Shown: piece by piece, positions 47,048 to 58,107 of the stretch
Numbering within the stretch: position 1 is the first letter of the stretch
Layout of the letters: each line of letters starts with the position of its first letter
From: Comamonas sp. lk
GTDB lineage: Bacteria; Pseudomonadota; Gammaproteobacteria; Burkholderiales; Burkholderiaceae_C
Assembly: GCA_945860595.1 (NCBI GenBank)
Contig: CAMAQV010000002.1
Coordinates: 61,346 to 125,345, forward strand
Length of the DNA: 64,000 nt
Direction of reading: 5' to 3'
Notes under the pieces: generated by a model
Told to the model about the DNA's origin: nothing
Databases searched by the model: none
What the model saw: the letters and a program-made list of their open reading frames with translations, nothing else
Translations under genes and position numbers: made by a program

Positions 47048-47726
47048 GGGATGCCGGTTTTGCCAGCGTGGCTGGCCGCAGCGGCAGCAAAGTCTTGCGA
47101 TCGATGGGCTGCGCTGCGTTGGCCGTTGCCCGCTCGGCTTCGGTGCTGTGGCGGGTGACCGCAATGGTGGCCAGCTTTTCTTTGGGGATCGGTTTAGGGG
47201 CAATTGCGGCCCCCGCAGGAGCGGTCAGGGTGCGATCGGCTAGTGCTTTGCGATCGGCTTCGCTCAAGGATTGGTAGGCCTCCCAGTTGCTCGCAAGCTG
47301 CTGTGGATTTAAATTTTTACTCTGGGCGAAGTTCAACCGGGCAAGCTGCCGCTCTTTGGTGCTTAGCAGTGCCCACTCCTGCATGCGTGCGCTGAGTTTG
47401 GATTGGTCCGCCGGGCTGAGTTGGGCGTAGTTTTTGACGATGGAGCGCCATTTTCTTCGGCGGGTCGTGGACATGTCATCCCATACCGCGGACAGCGGCT
47501 GCAAAAACTGCCTTTCGTTTTCCGCTAAATCCGCCCACTTGGGTGCAGTAATCGGCGGCAGAACAGGAGATGCCGCTGCGGCCGCTGCAGCCGAGTCAGG
47601 CATTGACTCAGTCGCGACGGCCGAGCCAATCCTGCCAAGCAGACTCATCGCCACAAGGGCCATCCACAGCAGTTGCGGGTAGCAAGCGGAGCGCTCGGGT
47701 TGTGCGTGGCGCGCTCGGAAGTGCAT
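47034..47726 (-). CDS. DUF3106 exported protein
   Basis: A 230-residue protein with an N-terminal hydrophobic segment (LLWMALVAMSLLGRIGSA) that looks like a signal peptide or anchor. The repeated pattern KWADLAENERQFLQPLSAVW, RRKWRSIVKNYAQLSPADQ and QEWALLSTKERQLARLNF is that of DUF3106. Its helical motifs resemble periplasmic stress sensors in shape only. It lies third in the sigma factor operon. Function is unknown. Confidence 0.82.
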   Translation of the reverse strand: MHFRARHAQPERSACYPQLLWMALVAMSLLGRIGSAVATESMPDSAAAAAAASPVLPPITAPKWADLAENERQFLQPLSAVWDDMSTTRRRKWRSIVKNYAQLSPADQSKLSARMQEWALLSTKERQLARLNFAQSKNLNPQQLASNWEAYQSLSEADRKALADRTLTAPAGAAIAPKPIPKEKLATIAVTRHSTEAERATANAAQPIDRKTLLPLRPATLAKPASHGGA

Positions 47727-47738
47727 GTCCTTGGCTCT

Positions 47739-48170
47739 TCAGTCTCTGACAGTGGAACGCAGAAATTGAACAAATCCCGGGTCGGTGTAGGCCAGCGGTG
47801 GCAGCTCAGCGGTCAGCAACTCCACGTCCACATCGGCGAGCTCATCTGCTCGGTATTGGTCTTGTACATAGTCGATACAGAATAGACCAGCAAGCAGCAA
47901 AAGCATCGGCAAAAGGGTGGAAAACTTACCCCAAGCACCGGTTCGGCCACCAAGGGACAGAACGGACGCGTGCCCCTGGCTTGCGACGGCCAGACCCGGC
48001 TGCGCTGCAAGGTGGGCTATGGCGCGCTCCCGTGCGACCCGAAGGCGTTCCGCAACGTTGTGGTTGACGCCACGCGCACCGGCGTCCAGTCGACCACTCA
48101 CACGCCGCGCAAAGCGATCGGCCTGCGCTTGCGGCACGGTAGTGGACGTGGATACTGGCTGGAAGGTCAT
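47739..48170 (-). CDS. DUF3619 membrane protein, possible anti-sigma factor
   Basis: A 143-residue protein with a soluble N-terminal half (RFARRVSGRLDAGARGVNHNVAERLRVARE), one membrane helix (LLPMLLLLAGLFCIDYV) and a short acidic external tail ending GFVQFLRSTVRD. The architecture, and the start overlapping the sigma factor stop by four bases, suit an anti-sigma factor, but DUF3619 is uncharacterised. The ATG at 48170 is chosen over the track's start inside the sigma gene. Confidence 0.8.
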   Translation of the reverse strand: MTFQPVSTSTTVPQAQADRFARRVSGRLDAGARGVNHNVAERLRVARERAIAHLAAQPGLAVASQGHASVLSLGGRTGAWGKFSTLLPMLLLLAGLFCIDYVQDQYRADELADVDVELLTAELPPLAYTDPGFVQFLRSTVRD

Positions 48171-48790
48171 GGTGATATTCCCCTTATTTTCAACGCTTTC
48201 GACAAAGCTGCAACTGCTCTGAAGCAATGCGTTTTGACGCTACCTTGTGAGCAGCCCATGATGGAGGCCGTCTCGGCGACGTCCATCTCCTCCCAGTAAC
48301 GCAAAAGGAAGGCTTCCCGTTGACGTAGCGGCAAATTTTGCAACTCTTGTTCTATTTCGCGCAATATCTGGGCGCGCTGAGCTTGATTTTCGGTGCTTTC
48401 TTGCGCAATTTGCCCATCGCTTGCCAGCATGTGACCCAGTGCGTCGAGGTCAGTGTCGCCCTGCGGATCGTCAAAATCATCCAGATTGGCGAAGTGCGCA
48501 CGGTGGGTTTGCTGCCGACGAAACCAGTCGATGGTGGAGTTGGAGAGAATGCGCTGAAACAGCATCGGCAGCTCTTCAGCTGACTTATGGCTGTAGTGTT
48601 CCACCAGTTTCATCATGCTGTCCTGAACGATATCCAAGGCCGAATCTTCATTGCGCACGTGGTACAGGCTGCGCTTGAATGCCCGCTTTTCAACGCTTTT
48701 GAGGAAGTCCGATATTTCTGCGGGTGTTGCCAAACCTGAGCTACCTTTAGGCTGCGTGCGAGATGCTGACTTGTGTCCAACTGAACACAT
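48167..48790 (-). CDS. ECF-type RNA polymerase sigma factor
   Basis: A 207-residue sigma-70 family protein: region 2 is VRNEDSALDIVQDSMMKLVE with MLFQRILSNSTIDWFRR, and region 4 is LPLRQREAFLLRYWEEMDVAETASI, cut here for length, with GCSQGSVKTHCFRAV as the DNA-recognition helix. It is the first of four overlapping or closely spaced genes (sigma-DUF3619-DUF3106-RDD), an arrangement conserved in Burkholderiales. The start may be ATG 48790 or TTG 48733 (LATPAEISDF). Confidence 0.88.
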   Translation of the reverse strand: MCSVGHKSASRTQPKGSSGLATPAEISDFLKSVEKRAFKRSLYHVRNEDSALDIVQDSMMKLVEHYSHKSAEELPMLFQRILSNSTIDWFRRQQTHRAHFANLDDFDDPQGDTDLDALGHMLASDGQIAQESTENQAQRAQILREIEQELQNLPLRQREAFLLRYWEEMDVAETASIMGCSQGSVKTHCFRAVAALSKALKIRGISP

Positions 48791-49028
48791 TGTGCGCGGG
48801 AAATCATGGCGTCGGATTTTGCGGACTCAGCCCAGCGCACTGTCAAATTCTGACGCGGGTCCGGGAGGTGCCATAATCGCAGGCTGCATTTAACAAAGCA
48901 AACGGGTTCTGGTCCGGCGCATTATTCCCTGCGCCTATGGCCTTGGCCTCAAGTTTCGACCCCTGTTCACGAGATGGCGGGAAGAAGCACCCAAGGTTTT
49001 TCGTTAGAGAAATTCGCAAAGGTTCATC

Positions 49029-50807
49029 ATGGAAATATCGCAAAAAGAAATCGCCGCTACCGCTGGTGCGGCATCCAACCAGGCACCCGAAGAGCTACGC
49101 GGTGCCGAAATCCTGATCAGGGCCTTGCAGGCCGAGAATGTGCAATACGTCTGGGGCTATCCCGGCGGAGCGGTTTTGCACATTTACGACGCTTTTTTCA
49201 AACAGCAGTCGATTCAACACATTCTGGTCCGCCACGAGCAGGCGGCCGTTCACGCGGCAGACGGGTACGCCCGCGCCACTGGCGATGTCGGCGTCGCGCT
49301 CGTCACCTCCGGCCCTGGTGTGACCAACGCAGTGACCGGTATCGCAACCGCCTATATGGACAGCATCCCCATGGTGATCATCACCGGGCAGGTGCCGACC
49401 CACGCGATTGGGTTGGATGCATTCCAGGAATGTGACACTGTGGGCATCACGCGCCCGATCGTGAAGCACAATTTTTTGGTTAAAGACGCGCGCGACATGG
49501 CGCTTACTTTGAAGAAGGCTTTTCATATCGCCCGCAGCGGCCGTCCGGGCCCTGTGGTTGTGGATATTCCCAAAGATGTGTCCTTCAAGAAGGTGCCTTA
49601 CACAGGCTACCCTGAGGCGGTCACCATGCGGTCCTACAACCCGATGCGCAAGGGCCACGGCGGGCAGATTCGCAAGGCTTTGCAGCTGCTTTTAACCGCC
49701 AAGCGTCCATACATCTATACCGGTGGCGGTGTGCTGATGAGCAATGCCAGCGCCGAGCTGCGTATGCTGGTCGATATGCTGGGCTATCCCTGCACCAATA
49801 CCCTGATGGGTCTGGGTGCGTATCCTGCCAGCGACCCCAAGTTTCTGGGCATGCTGGGCATGCATGGAACAGTAGAGGCCAACAACGCGATGCAAAACTG
49901 CGACGTGCTGCTGGCCGTCGGCGCGCGCTTTGACGACCGCGTGATCGGCAACCCCAAGCACTTTGCGCAAAACGAACGCAAGATCATCCACATCGACATT
50001 GATCCGTCCAGCATCTCCAAGCGCGTCAAGGTGGATATTCCCATCGTCGGCGATGTCAAAGAGGTGCTGACCGAGATGATCGCGATGATCAAGGAGACCA
50101 GCACCCGCGCGGACCCGTCGGCACTGGGCGGCTGGTGGGAGACCATCGAAGGCTGGCGCAAACGCGATTGCCTGAAATACAAGCCCGGCAGCGGCGAGAT
50201 CATCAAGCCGCAATACGTGGTCGAAACGCTGTGGAATATGACCAAGGACGTGGAGACTTACATCACGTCCGACGTGGGCCAGCACCAGATGTGGGCGGCG
50301 CAGTATTACCGCTTTGATGAACCGCGGCGCTGGATTAACTCTGGCGGCCTGGGCACCATGGGTGTGGGCATTCCGTATGCCATGGGCATCAAACTGGCCA
50401 AACCCGACGCCGAGGTGTTTTGCATCACCGGCGAAGGATCCGTGCAAATGTGTATCCAAGAGCTGTCCACCTGCTTGCAATACAACACGCCGATCAAAAT
50501 CGTCTCACTCAACAACCGTTATCTGGGCATGGTGCGCCAGTGGCAGGAAGTCGAGTACGAGGGCCGCTACAGCCACAGCTACATGGATGCATTGCCGGAT
50601 TTTGTGAAGCTGGCGCAGGCCTATGGCCATGTGGGTATGCTGATTGAGCGTACCGAAGATGTGGAGCCTGCTTTGCGGGAAGCCCGCAAGCTCAAGGACC
50701 GCACGGTGTTCATGGATTTCCGCACCGACCCCACCGAGAACGTATTCCCCATGGTCCAGGCCGGCAAGGGCATCACCGAGATGCTGCTGGGTTCTGAAGA
50801 CTTGTAG
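49029..50807 (+). CDS. ilvB: Acetolactate synthase large subunit
   Basis: This is the catalytic subunit of acetohydroxyacid synthase, first step of isoleucine and valine synthesis, using thiamine diphosphate and FAD. The catalytic Glu is in VRHEQAAVHAADGYARATG; the TPP motif is GEGSVQMCIQELSTCLQYN with VSLNNRYLGMVRQWQE. At 592 residues it is full length. The regulatory subunit ilvH follows 99 bases later, then ilvC. No leader peptide rich in branched-chain codons was found in the 238 bases upstream. Confidence 0.96.
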   Translation: MEISQKEIAATAGAASNQAPEELRGAEILIRALQAENVQYVWGYPGGAVLHIYDAFFKQQSIQHILVRHEQAAVHAADGYARATGDVGVALVTSGPGVTNAVTGIATAYMDSIPMVIITGQVPTHAIGLDAFQECDTVGITRPIVKHNFLVKDARDMALTLKKAFHIARSGRPGPVVVDIPKDVSFKKVPYTGYPEAVTMRSYNPMRKGHGGQIRKALQLLLTAKRPYIYTGGGVLMSNASAELRMLVDMLGYPCTNTLMGLGAYPASDPKFLGMLGMHGTVEANNAMQNCDVLLAVGARFDDRVIGNPKHFAQNERKIIHIDIDPSSISKRVKVDIPIVGDVKEVLTEMIAMIKETSTRADPSALGGWWETIEGWRKRDCLKYKPGSGEIIKPQYVVETLWNMTKDVETYITSDVGQHQMWAAQYYRFDEPRRWINSGGLGTMGVGIPYAMGIKLAKPDAEVFCITGEGSVQMCIQELSTCLQYNTPIKIVSLNNRYLGMVRQWQEVEYEGRYSHSYMDALPDFVKLAQAYGHVGMLIERTEDVEPALREARKLKDRTVFMDFRTDPTENVFPMVQAGKGITEMLLGSEDL

Positions 50808-50906
50808 CCCCAGTTTTTTTATTCACCAGACAGACGAATCTATTGCCCGTCAAGCCGCGCGGTTACCGCCGTGCGGGGAGGGCGGCGAAAAGAGGAATCG
50901 AGACCT

Positions 50907-52464
<1,558 letters not shown>

Positions 52465-52486
52465 TAGACTGCGACTGGGGAGGCAG

Positions 52487-52504
52487 GGGCCACATGGGTG
52501 GCCC
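52487..52504 (+). terminator. Hairpin after ilvC
   Basis: GGGCCAC-ATGG-GTGGCCC is a perfect 7-base inverted repeat 22 bases after the ilvC stop. The following TTGCTGTTTG is only loosely T-rich, so it may reduce rather than stop transcription into pssA. Confidence 0.45.
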
Positions 52505-52547
52505 TTGCTGTTTGTAGACCAGGCCAGCGGCCCTCAAGGAGTAGAAG

Positions 52548-53363
52548 ATGCATGATGGAATGGACGCCCTGGCAGGCGATGACGATGCGGTCGCCGTGAA
52601 GCGGCCCCGCAAAGGGATATATGTCCTGCCCAACCTCTTCACGCTCGCTGCCTTGTTCGGTGGTTTTTACGGCATGGTGATGGCGGTGAATGGACAATTC
52701 ATGCAGGCCGCCATTGGAATTTTTTGCGCCATGGTGCTCGACAGCCTGGATGGCCGGGTGGCCCGCATGACCAATACCCAAAGTGCGTTTGGCGAGCAGA
52801 TGGACTCGCTATCGGACATGGTGTCCTTTGGCGCTGCCCCCGCGCTCATCGCCTATGTATGGACCTTGCAAAACCTGGGCCGCTGGGGCTGGTTTGCCGC
52901 ATTCGTGTACTGCTCGTGCGCGGCGCTGCGTCTGGCGCGCTTTAACGTCAATACGCATGTCGTTGACAAGCGCTTTTTCCAGGGGCTTCCATCGCCTGCA
53001 GCGGCTGCGCTGCTTGCGGGATTCATCTGGTGGTGCACGGATTCGCACATCGTCCCGTCCAGCGTAGCCTGGCCCATGTTCTGCTGGGCCTTGTACGCGG
53101 GCCTGAGCATGGTCAGCAACATACCTTTTTACAGCTTCAAGGATTTCACCTTGCGCAAAAGCGTGCCTTTTGCGGTCATCGTCCTGATCGCGCTGATGAT
53201 TGCCGTGGTCAATCTGGATCCACCCACTGCCATGTTCGGAATATTTGTGGTGTACGGAGTAAGCGGCTACGTGGTGTACGCCACGCGCAAATTCACAGGT
53301 GGGCACGCCAGTATGGTGAGCACATCCACCGACGAGCCCGATGAGCGTGGGCTCCACAAGTAA
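52548..53363 (+). CDS. pssA: CDP-diacylglycerol-serine O-phosphatidyltransferase
   Basis: PssA makes phosphatidylserine, precursor of phosphatidylethanolamine, in the inner membrane. The CDP-alcohol transferase motif DG-x2-AR-x8-G-x3-D-x3-D is seen in DSLDGRVARMTNTQSAF then GEQMDSLSD. Six to eight membrane helices follow. AAGGAG precedes the ATG. It lies after ilvC, a common order in betaproteobacteria, though the usual leuA does not follow. Confidence 0.95.
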   Translation: MHDGMDALAGDDDAVAVKRPRKGIYVLPNLFTLAALFGGFYGMVMAVNGQFMQAAIGIFCAMVLDSLDGRVARMTNTQSAFGEQMDSLSDMVSFGAAPALIAYVWTLQNLGRWGWFAAFVYCSCAALRLARFNVNTHVVDKRFFQGLPSPAAAALLAGFIWWCTDSHIVPSSVAWPMFCWALYAGLSMVSNIPFYSFKDFTLRKSVPFAVIVLIALMIAVVNLDPPTAMFGIFVVYGVSGYVVYATRKFTGGHASMVSTSTDEPDERGLHK

Positions 53364-53522
53364 GGTTAAACACTGTTTTTCTAGCCAGTGTTGCGACATC
53401 ACAGCAGAGTCAATTCTTTAAGTTTGTCCGCCAAGTGCTTGAAATAGTTCAACATAAACTGAAAATGAGGTCATAATTCTTGCGGTGGGCTGCCCGTTCC
53501 CCGTTGGAATTCCCCGTTTTGG

Positions 53523-54596
53523 ATGAAGCCGTTGAAAAATATAGTTAGAAAACTTGCGTTTTTAGTTGCAACCGCTCTGGTGGCTTCGGCTGCCTGTGCT
53601 GCTGCGGGACCGGTCGTGTCACTGGGCAGCGGCAGTTCGGTTGTGAAGAAAAAGTGGGCGAAACCCGCGCGTGGAGCGATTACCCGGAAAAGTCGCGCCT
53701 CAACCGCAAAAAAGCGTGTGGTGCGTGCCGAGCCCCCCGCACGGCCCTCGGTCGGTCAGCTTGCCGGACTGCACGACGACCGCGACGCGCTGAATCTGAA
53801 GTCCAGCGCCGTTCTGGTGATGGACCAGGACACCAAAGAAATCCTATTCCGTAAAAATGACCAGGTGGTGCTGCCGATCGCTTCATTGACCAAGCTGATG
53901 ACCGGTGTGTTGATCAGCGAAGCCCAGCTTTCCTTGGATGAGCCCATTGTCATTAGCCAGGATGACGTCGACACCGAAAAGGGCAGCCACTCCCGCCTGG
54001 GTGTGGGCACGGAGCTTAGCCGTGGCGAGTTGTTGCATCTGGCTTTGATGTCCAGTGAAAACCGTGCCGCCCATGCGCTGGGCCGCACCTATCCGGGGGG
54101 CCTGGCGCGCTTCGTCGGTTTGATGAACCAGAAAGCGGCCTCGCTGGGCATGCGCGACACCTCCTATGTCGAGCCGACCGGTTTGTCCAGCAACAACCGC
54201 TCCAGCGCTAAAGACCTGGCCACCTTGGTTAACTACGCCTACGGCGATCCGACTCTGCGCGAACTGTCAACCTCCCCCGGTTACCAGGTGTGGGTCGGCA
54301 GCAAGGTGCTGCAGTACAAGAACACCAACCGGTTGGTGAAAAATCCCGACTGGGATATTGGCCTGCAAAAGACCGGCTACATCAGCGAGGCAGGTCAGTG
54401 TCTGGTGATGCAAACCAAAATCGCCGGGCGCAAGCTGATCATGGTGTTCCTGGATTCGGCCGGCAAACTGAGCCGTATTGCTGATGCCGAGCGCATGCGG
54501 CGATGGCTGGAGGGCTCACTGACCGTGCCGTCCAAAACCGGCCCAGTGGCCACTGCCTGGCCGGCGCGCGACCAGGGGCTGCCCCGCATCAACTAG
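53523..54596 (+). CDS. pbpG: D-alanyl-D-alanine endopeptidase (PBP7/PbpG-like)
   Basis: A periplasmic S11-family penicillin-binding protein that cuts peptide cross-links in murein. An N-terminal signal (LAFLVATALVASAACAAA) and a basic linker precede the catalytic domain. The three active-site motifs are SLTK (in PIASLTKLMTGV), SEN (in LMSSENRAAHAL) and KTG (in GLQKTGYISEAG). At 357 residues it is a little longer than E. coli PbpG because of the Lys/Arg-rich linker. The symbol is by similarity. Confidence 0.9.
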   Translation: MKPLKNIVRKLAFLVATALVASAACAAAGPVVSLGSGSSVVKKKWAKPARGAITRKSRASTAKKRVVRAEPPARPSVGQLAGLHDDRDALNLKSSAVLVMDQDTKEILFRKNDQVVLPIASLTKLMTGVLISEAQLSLDEPIVISQDDVDTEKGSHSRLGVGTELSRGELLHLALMSSENRAAHALGRTYPGGLARFVGLMNQKAASLGMRDTSYVEPTGLSSNNRSSAKDLATLVNYAYGDPTLRELSTSPGYQVWVGSKVLQYKNTNRLVKNPDWDIGLQKTGYISEAGQCLVMQTKIAGRKLIMVFLDSAGKLSRIADAERMRRWLEGSLTVPSKTGPVATAWPARDQGLPRIN

Positions 54597-54634
54597 GCCT
54601 GTCACCGCCTGTGCTTGGCGAACGCTTCAGGGGT

Positions 54635-55417
54635 TCATGCCATACCGGTATGGCCCAAGCTGTGTGAAATGGACTCTGCGGTGGCGCGCAGAACAGTGAG
54701 CCAGCGGTCGTCCATGCGCCCGGACGGTGCTGAAATCGACAAGCCCGCCACCAAGTGGGATTGGTCATCGTAGACCCCGACCGCCAGGCAGCGCACACCC
54801 AACTCCAGCTCTTCATTGTCGGTGGCGAATCCGTGTTGTTGAACCACGCTCAGCGCACGCTCTAGCGCTGCAGGCTCACGGATGCTGTTGACCGTGTGCC
54901 CCGGAAGTCCGGTTCGCAGGGCGTAATTACGCACCTGTTGCACCCCATCATGGGCCAGAAACAGCTTGCCCACCGAGGTCAGGTGCAAGGGTGCCCGTCC
55001 CCCGATGGCGCGCACCACCTGCATACCCGATCGTTCGCTGTAGGCGCGCTCGATATAGATGATCTCGTCACCCTGGCGCACGCTCAGGTTCACCGGTTGT
55101 TCAATGACATCGTGCAGAGCGCGCATAGGCCCCAGCGCGGCATCGCGCACATTCAGCCGCCCCTTAACGACATTGCCCAGTTCCAGCAGGCGCATACCCA
55201 AACGGTAGGTGCCCGGCTGGGCGCGGTCGACGTAGCGACCGATGACCAGGTCATTCAGGATACGGTGCGTGGTGGAGGGATGCAGTCCCGCCGCTGCGCT
55301 GATGTCCTTGAGCGACATGGACGACTCGGTCGACGCGAGGATATCTATCAGGTCAAAAACCCGCTCAATCACCTGTACCGAGGGGACCGTGGGCCCCGGC
55401 AGGGTGCGGGTGTTCAT
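54635..55417 (-). CDS. IclR-family transcriptional regulator
   Basis: A 260-residue regulator with an N-terminal winged helix-turn-helix ([20 protein letters not shown]) and a C-terminal effector domain ([36 protein letters not shown]). IclR proteins usually control catabolic genes. The start overlaps the bpt stop by four bases, so it is cotranscribed with the aat-bpt aminoacyl-transferase genes. The ligand and targets cannot be inferred. Confidence 0.92.
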   Translation of the reverse strand: MNTRTLPGPTVPSVQVIERVFDLIDILASTESSMSLKDISAAAGLHPSTTHRILNDLVIGRYVDRAQPGTYRLGMRLLELGNVVKGRLNVRDAALGPMRALHDVIEQPVNLSVRQGDEIIYIERAYSERSGMQVVRAIGGRAPLHLTSVGKLFLAHDGVQQVRNYALRTGLPGHTVNSIREPAALERALSVVQQHGFATDNEELELGVRCLAVGVYDDQSHLVAGLSISAPSGRMDDRWLTVLRATAESISHSLGHTGMA

Positions 55418-56190
55418 GCGGTATTGGCCAAGCTGGCACGCGCTGCATCGGCGCCTGTAAATGGTCGCCAGTGGCCCTCAAGAAGCAACTCAAATGGGCC
55501 GAAGCGAACCTTGTAGTCCATTTTGCTGCTTTGTGCGATCCAATAGCCCAAGTAGACGTGGCGTAGTTGTAACTCACGCGCCTGCTCGATCAGCCATAGC
55601 ACGCCATACGTGCCGTAGCTGGCTTTGTCGGCGGGGTCGTAAAAGGTGTAGACCGCCGACAAGCCGTCGTCCAGTACGTCCACGATAGAGACCATTTTGA
55701 GCACGCCACTGCTGCCTTCCGGTGCGGGTTCCCGGAACTCGATGAGCCGCGAATTCACGCGGCTTTGCAGCAAAAACTGGATGTACTGCGCGCGACTGTC
55801 CTCATCCATGCCCCCGCCGCTGTGGCGGCTGCGCTGGTAGCGCAGGTAGAGGGCGTAGTGCTCTTCGGAATAACCCAGCTGGACGGCCCGTGCCTGCAGG
55901 CTGGCATGCTGGCGGACGGCGCGTTGCTGGCTGCGGTCAGGTTGGAAAGTCGCAGCGGCGACCCGCATGGCCGTGCAGGCTTTGCAGTGATCGCAATACG
56001 GGCGGTAGGTGAACATGCCGCTGCGCCGGAAGCCCTTGGCCACCAGTTCTGAATAGGTGCTGTTGTTGATCAGGTGGCTGGGGGTCGCCACCTGCGAGCG
56101 GGCCTGCCGATCTACCAGATAGCTGCAGTCGTAATGCGCAGTTGCATAAAACTGCAGCGTTTGCAGCGGAAGGTCTTTCAGGTCAGTCAT
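55414..56190 (-). CDS. bpt: Aspartate/glutamate leucyltransferase (Bpt, N-end rule)
   Basis: Bpt transfers leucine from Leu-tRNA to proteins starting with Asp or Glu, marking them for ClpS-ClpAP. It belongs to the Ate1/Bpt family: [34 protein letters not shown] (paired cysteines) and [15 protein letters not shown] are diagnostic. The ATG at 56190 gives 258 residues and overlaps the aat stop by eight bases. The track's 384-residue ORF begins in an antisense frame of aat. Confidence 0.94.
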   Translation of the reverse strand: MTDLKDLPLQTLQFYATAHYDCSYLVDRQARSQVATPSHLINNSTYSELVAKGFRRSGMFTYRPYCDHCKACTAMRVAAATFQPDRSQQRAVRQHASLQARAVQLGYSEEHYALYLRYQRSRHSGGGMDEDSRAQYIQFLLQSRVNSRLIEFREPAPEGSSGVLKMVSIVDVLDDGLSAVYTFYDPADKASYGTYGVLWLIEQARELQLRHVYLGYWIAQSSKMDYKVRFGPFELLLEGHWRPFTGADAARASLANTA

Positions 56191-56932
56191 GGCGTGCGCT
56201 GGGCAAAATGTGCTGCCAGTATAGGGCGCTGAATTCCCACTGCAGGGGCGGCTGCAGCGTGGCGGTGCGCAGATGGCGCAGAAACTCGACCCGGCTGATG
56301 GGTGCCGCCCCGAGGCTGGCCATATGCCCGGTTTGCTGCTGGCAATCCACCAAAACCACCTCCTGTGCCCGGCACAGCGCCACCAGGGCTGCCAGGGCGA
56401 CTTTGGAGCCGTTGGTCTGGTTGGTGAACATGGATTCTCCGAATACCGCCCGACCGAGTGCGACGCAATACAGACCGGCAACCAGTGTGCCGTCGATCCA
56501 GACCTCGACACTGTGCGCAAGACCCGCGCGGTGCAATTCGGCATAGGCTTCGACCATGGCGGGGACAATCCAGGTGCCGGGCTGGCCCTTGCGTGCCGTC
56601 TGTGCGCAGCGGCGGATCACCGCCTCAAACGCCGTGTCAATGCGCACGGCGCAATCCGGATTTGCCACAAATTTACGCAGATGCTGTTGCAGCGAGCGGT
56701 GCAAGCGGAATTCTGCCGTGCGAAGCACCGTGCGGGGGGCCGGGCTCCACCACAAAATCGGCTGGTCGTCGTTGAACCAGGGAAAAATGCCGTGCGTGTA
56801 GGCGCGCTGCAAGCTCTCCACGTCGAGCGCGCCGCCTGCCGCCACGAGGCCGGGTGCTGGCGCATCCGGGCCCCAGGCCGCATCGGGAAATGCATCGCCA
56901 GGTTGTAGCCAGGGCAAATGGGGTTCGGACAT
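56183..56932 (-). CDS. aat: Leucyl/phenylalanyl-tRNA-protein transferase
   Basis: Aat adds Leu or Phe to proteins with N-terminal Lys or Arg. [19 protein letters not shown], the central [17 protein letters not shown] and FGESMFTNQ are family blocks. Full length at 249 residues. It is first of the aat-bpt-iclR operon, so both branches of the bacterial N-end rule are encoded together. Confidence 0.95.
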   Translation of the reverse strand: MSEPHLPWLQPGDAFPDAAWGPDAPAPGLVAAGGALDVESLQRAYTHGIFPWFNDDQPILWWSPAPRTVLRTAEFRLHRSLQQHLRKFVANPDCAVRIDTAFEAVIRRCAQTARKGQPGTWIVPAMVEAYAELHRAGLAHSVEVWIDGTLVAGLYCVALGRAVFGESMFTNQTNGSKVALAALVALCRAQEVVLVDCQQQTGHMASLGAAPISRVEFLRHLRTATLQPPLQWEFSALYWQHILPSARHD

Positions 56933-57044
56933 GGGGGACGGTTCACGTTGGCGCCGGTCGCAGCGGCAGCGGCAACCGACGTGCGCATGGTACTGCCGTC
57001 ATCGCTGCGGCCCGCAAAAAGGGTGCCGGTTAGAATTAGCGGGT

Positions 57045-57121
<77 letters not shown>

Positions 57122-57130
57122 TCTTTCTAC

Positions 57131-57159
57131 AATGCCAAAGCCGTGTCTTTGGCATTTTT
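57131..57159 (+). terminator. Intrinsic terminator after tRNA-Pro
   Basis: AATGCCAAAG-CCGTGT-CTTTGGCATT is a perfect 10-base hairpin running into a T run. It separates the two tRNA genes, so tRNA-Arg probably has its own promoter or depends on readthrough. Confidence 0.85.
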
Positions 57160-57180
57160 GTTCCTCCCTACACCCCGCAA

Positions 57181-57257
57181 CTGCCCGTAGCTCAGTTGGA
57201 TAGAGCAACAGCCTTCTAAGCTGTAGGTCACAGGTTCGATTCCTGTCGGGCAGGCCA
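57181..57257 (+). tRNA. tRNA-Arg (anticodon TCT)
   Basis: A complete cloverleaf with acceptor CTGCCCG/CGGGCAG, D-arm AGCTCAGTTGGATAGAGC, anticodon loop CTTCTAA with TCT, T-loop GTTCGATTC and encoded CCA. It ends five bases before the stop of the convergent murI, with no terminator visible between. Confidence 0.96.
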
Positions 57258-57262
57258 GTGTT

Positions 57263-58096
57263 CTACCCGTGCGGATCCGGTTGTGCGCTGACGACCGGCA
57301 TACCCAGTCCCAGCCAGCGCAGCGCGCTGCCGCCTAGCGCGGCGGTATTTCCGGTGCTCAGCAGGCGGGTCGTGCCCGCGATGCCCTGCGGTAGCAGCAG
57401 CCCGGCCTGTTCCAGGACCCGCCTGGTTTGCTGGCTGACTGGCGGCCCTGCTTCCAGCAGCGTGGTGTGTGGGCCCACCAGGTTTTGCAGCAGGTCGCCG
57501 ACCAGGGGATAGTGTGTACAGCCCAGAACCAGTTGGTCGATCTGACCGTCCATGGCACCAAACCCGCCCATAGCCTGCACATAGCGCGCGCACAGTAACT
57601 CCGCCGTGCCGGCCTCACCGCTCTCAATCGCGCCGGCAAGACCATCACAGGCTTGCAAGACAAAGCGTGCTTGTCCTTGCAGCTTGTCCAGCAGGGTCTT
57701 GAATTTGGCGCTTTGCAGTGTGCTGCGGGTCGCCATGACGCCCACCACCTTGGTTCGGCTGGCAGCGGCTGCGGGTTTGAGCGCAGGCTCCACGCCGACG
57801 ATGGGAAGCGAAGGCCAGCGTTCGCGCAGCGTGTGGATCGCCGCAGCCGTGGCGGTATTGCAGGCTACCACCAGGGTTTTGACGCCGTGCTGCGCGACCA
57901 GGTAGTCCGCCACGCGCAGGGCGCGGGCGTTCACGTAGTCGTCCGTGCGCTCGCCATAGGGTGCGTGGGCGGCGTCGGAGAGGTAGACGAAGTCTTCCTG
58001 CGGGAGTTCCGCGCGCAGGGCGCGCAGCACGCTCAAACCGCCTACGCCGCTGTCAAACACCCCGATGGGGGCAGCAGCGTGCGCGCAGCGGCTCAC
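57263..58096 (-). CDS. murI: Glutamate racemase
   Basis: MurI makes D-glutamate for peptidoglycan. The two catalytic cysteines are in VVACNTATAAAIHTL and VLGCTHYPLVGDLL; the N-terminus GVFDSGVGGLSVLRAL is canonical. The start is GTG 58096 (277 residues), 11 bases after the fumarase stop, so it may be cotranscribed with the fumarase gene. Confidence 0.95.
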   Translation of the reverse strand: MSRCAHAAAPIGVFDSGVGGLSVLRALRAELPQEDFVYLSDAAHAPYGERTDDYVNARALRVADYLVAQHGVKTLVVACNTATAAAIHTLRERWPSLPIVGVEPALKPAAAASRTKVVGVMATRSTLQSAKFKTLLDKLQGQARFVLQACDGLAGAIESGEAGTAELLCARYVQAMGGFGAMDGQIDQLVLGCTHYPLVGDLLQNLVGPHTTLLEAGPPVSQQTRRVLEQAGLLLPQGIAGTTRLLSTGNTAALGGSALRWLGLGMPVVSAQPDPHG

Positions 58097-58107
58097 CCGG
58101 GTGGCCC

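Noticed and set aside
48791-49028. Attenuator or riboswitch upstream of ilvB
   Set aside because: No leader peptide rich in Ile, Val or Leu codons, no terminator hairpin and no known riboswitch motif could be seen.
53369-53392. Hairpin AACACTG/CAGTGTT after pssA as a terminator
   Set aside because: A 10-base loop and no T run after it; too weak to call.
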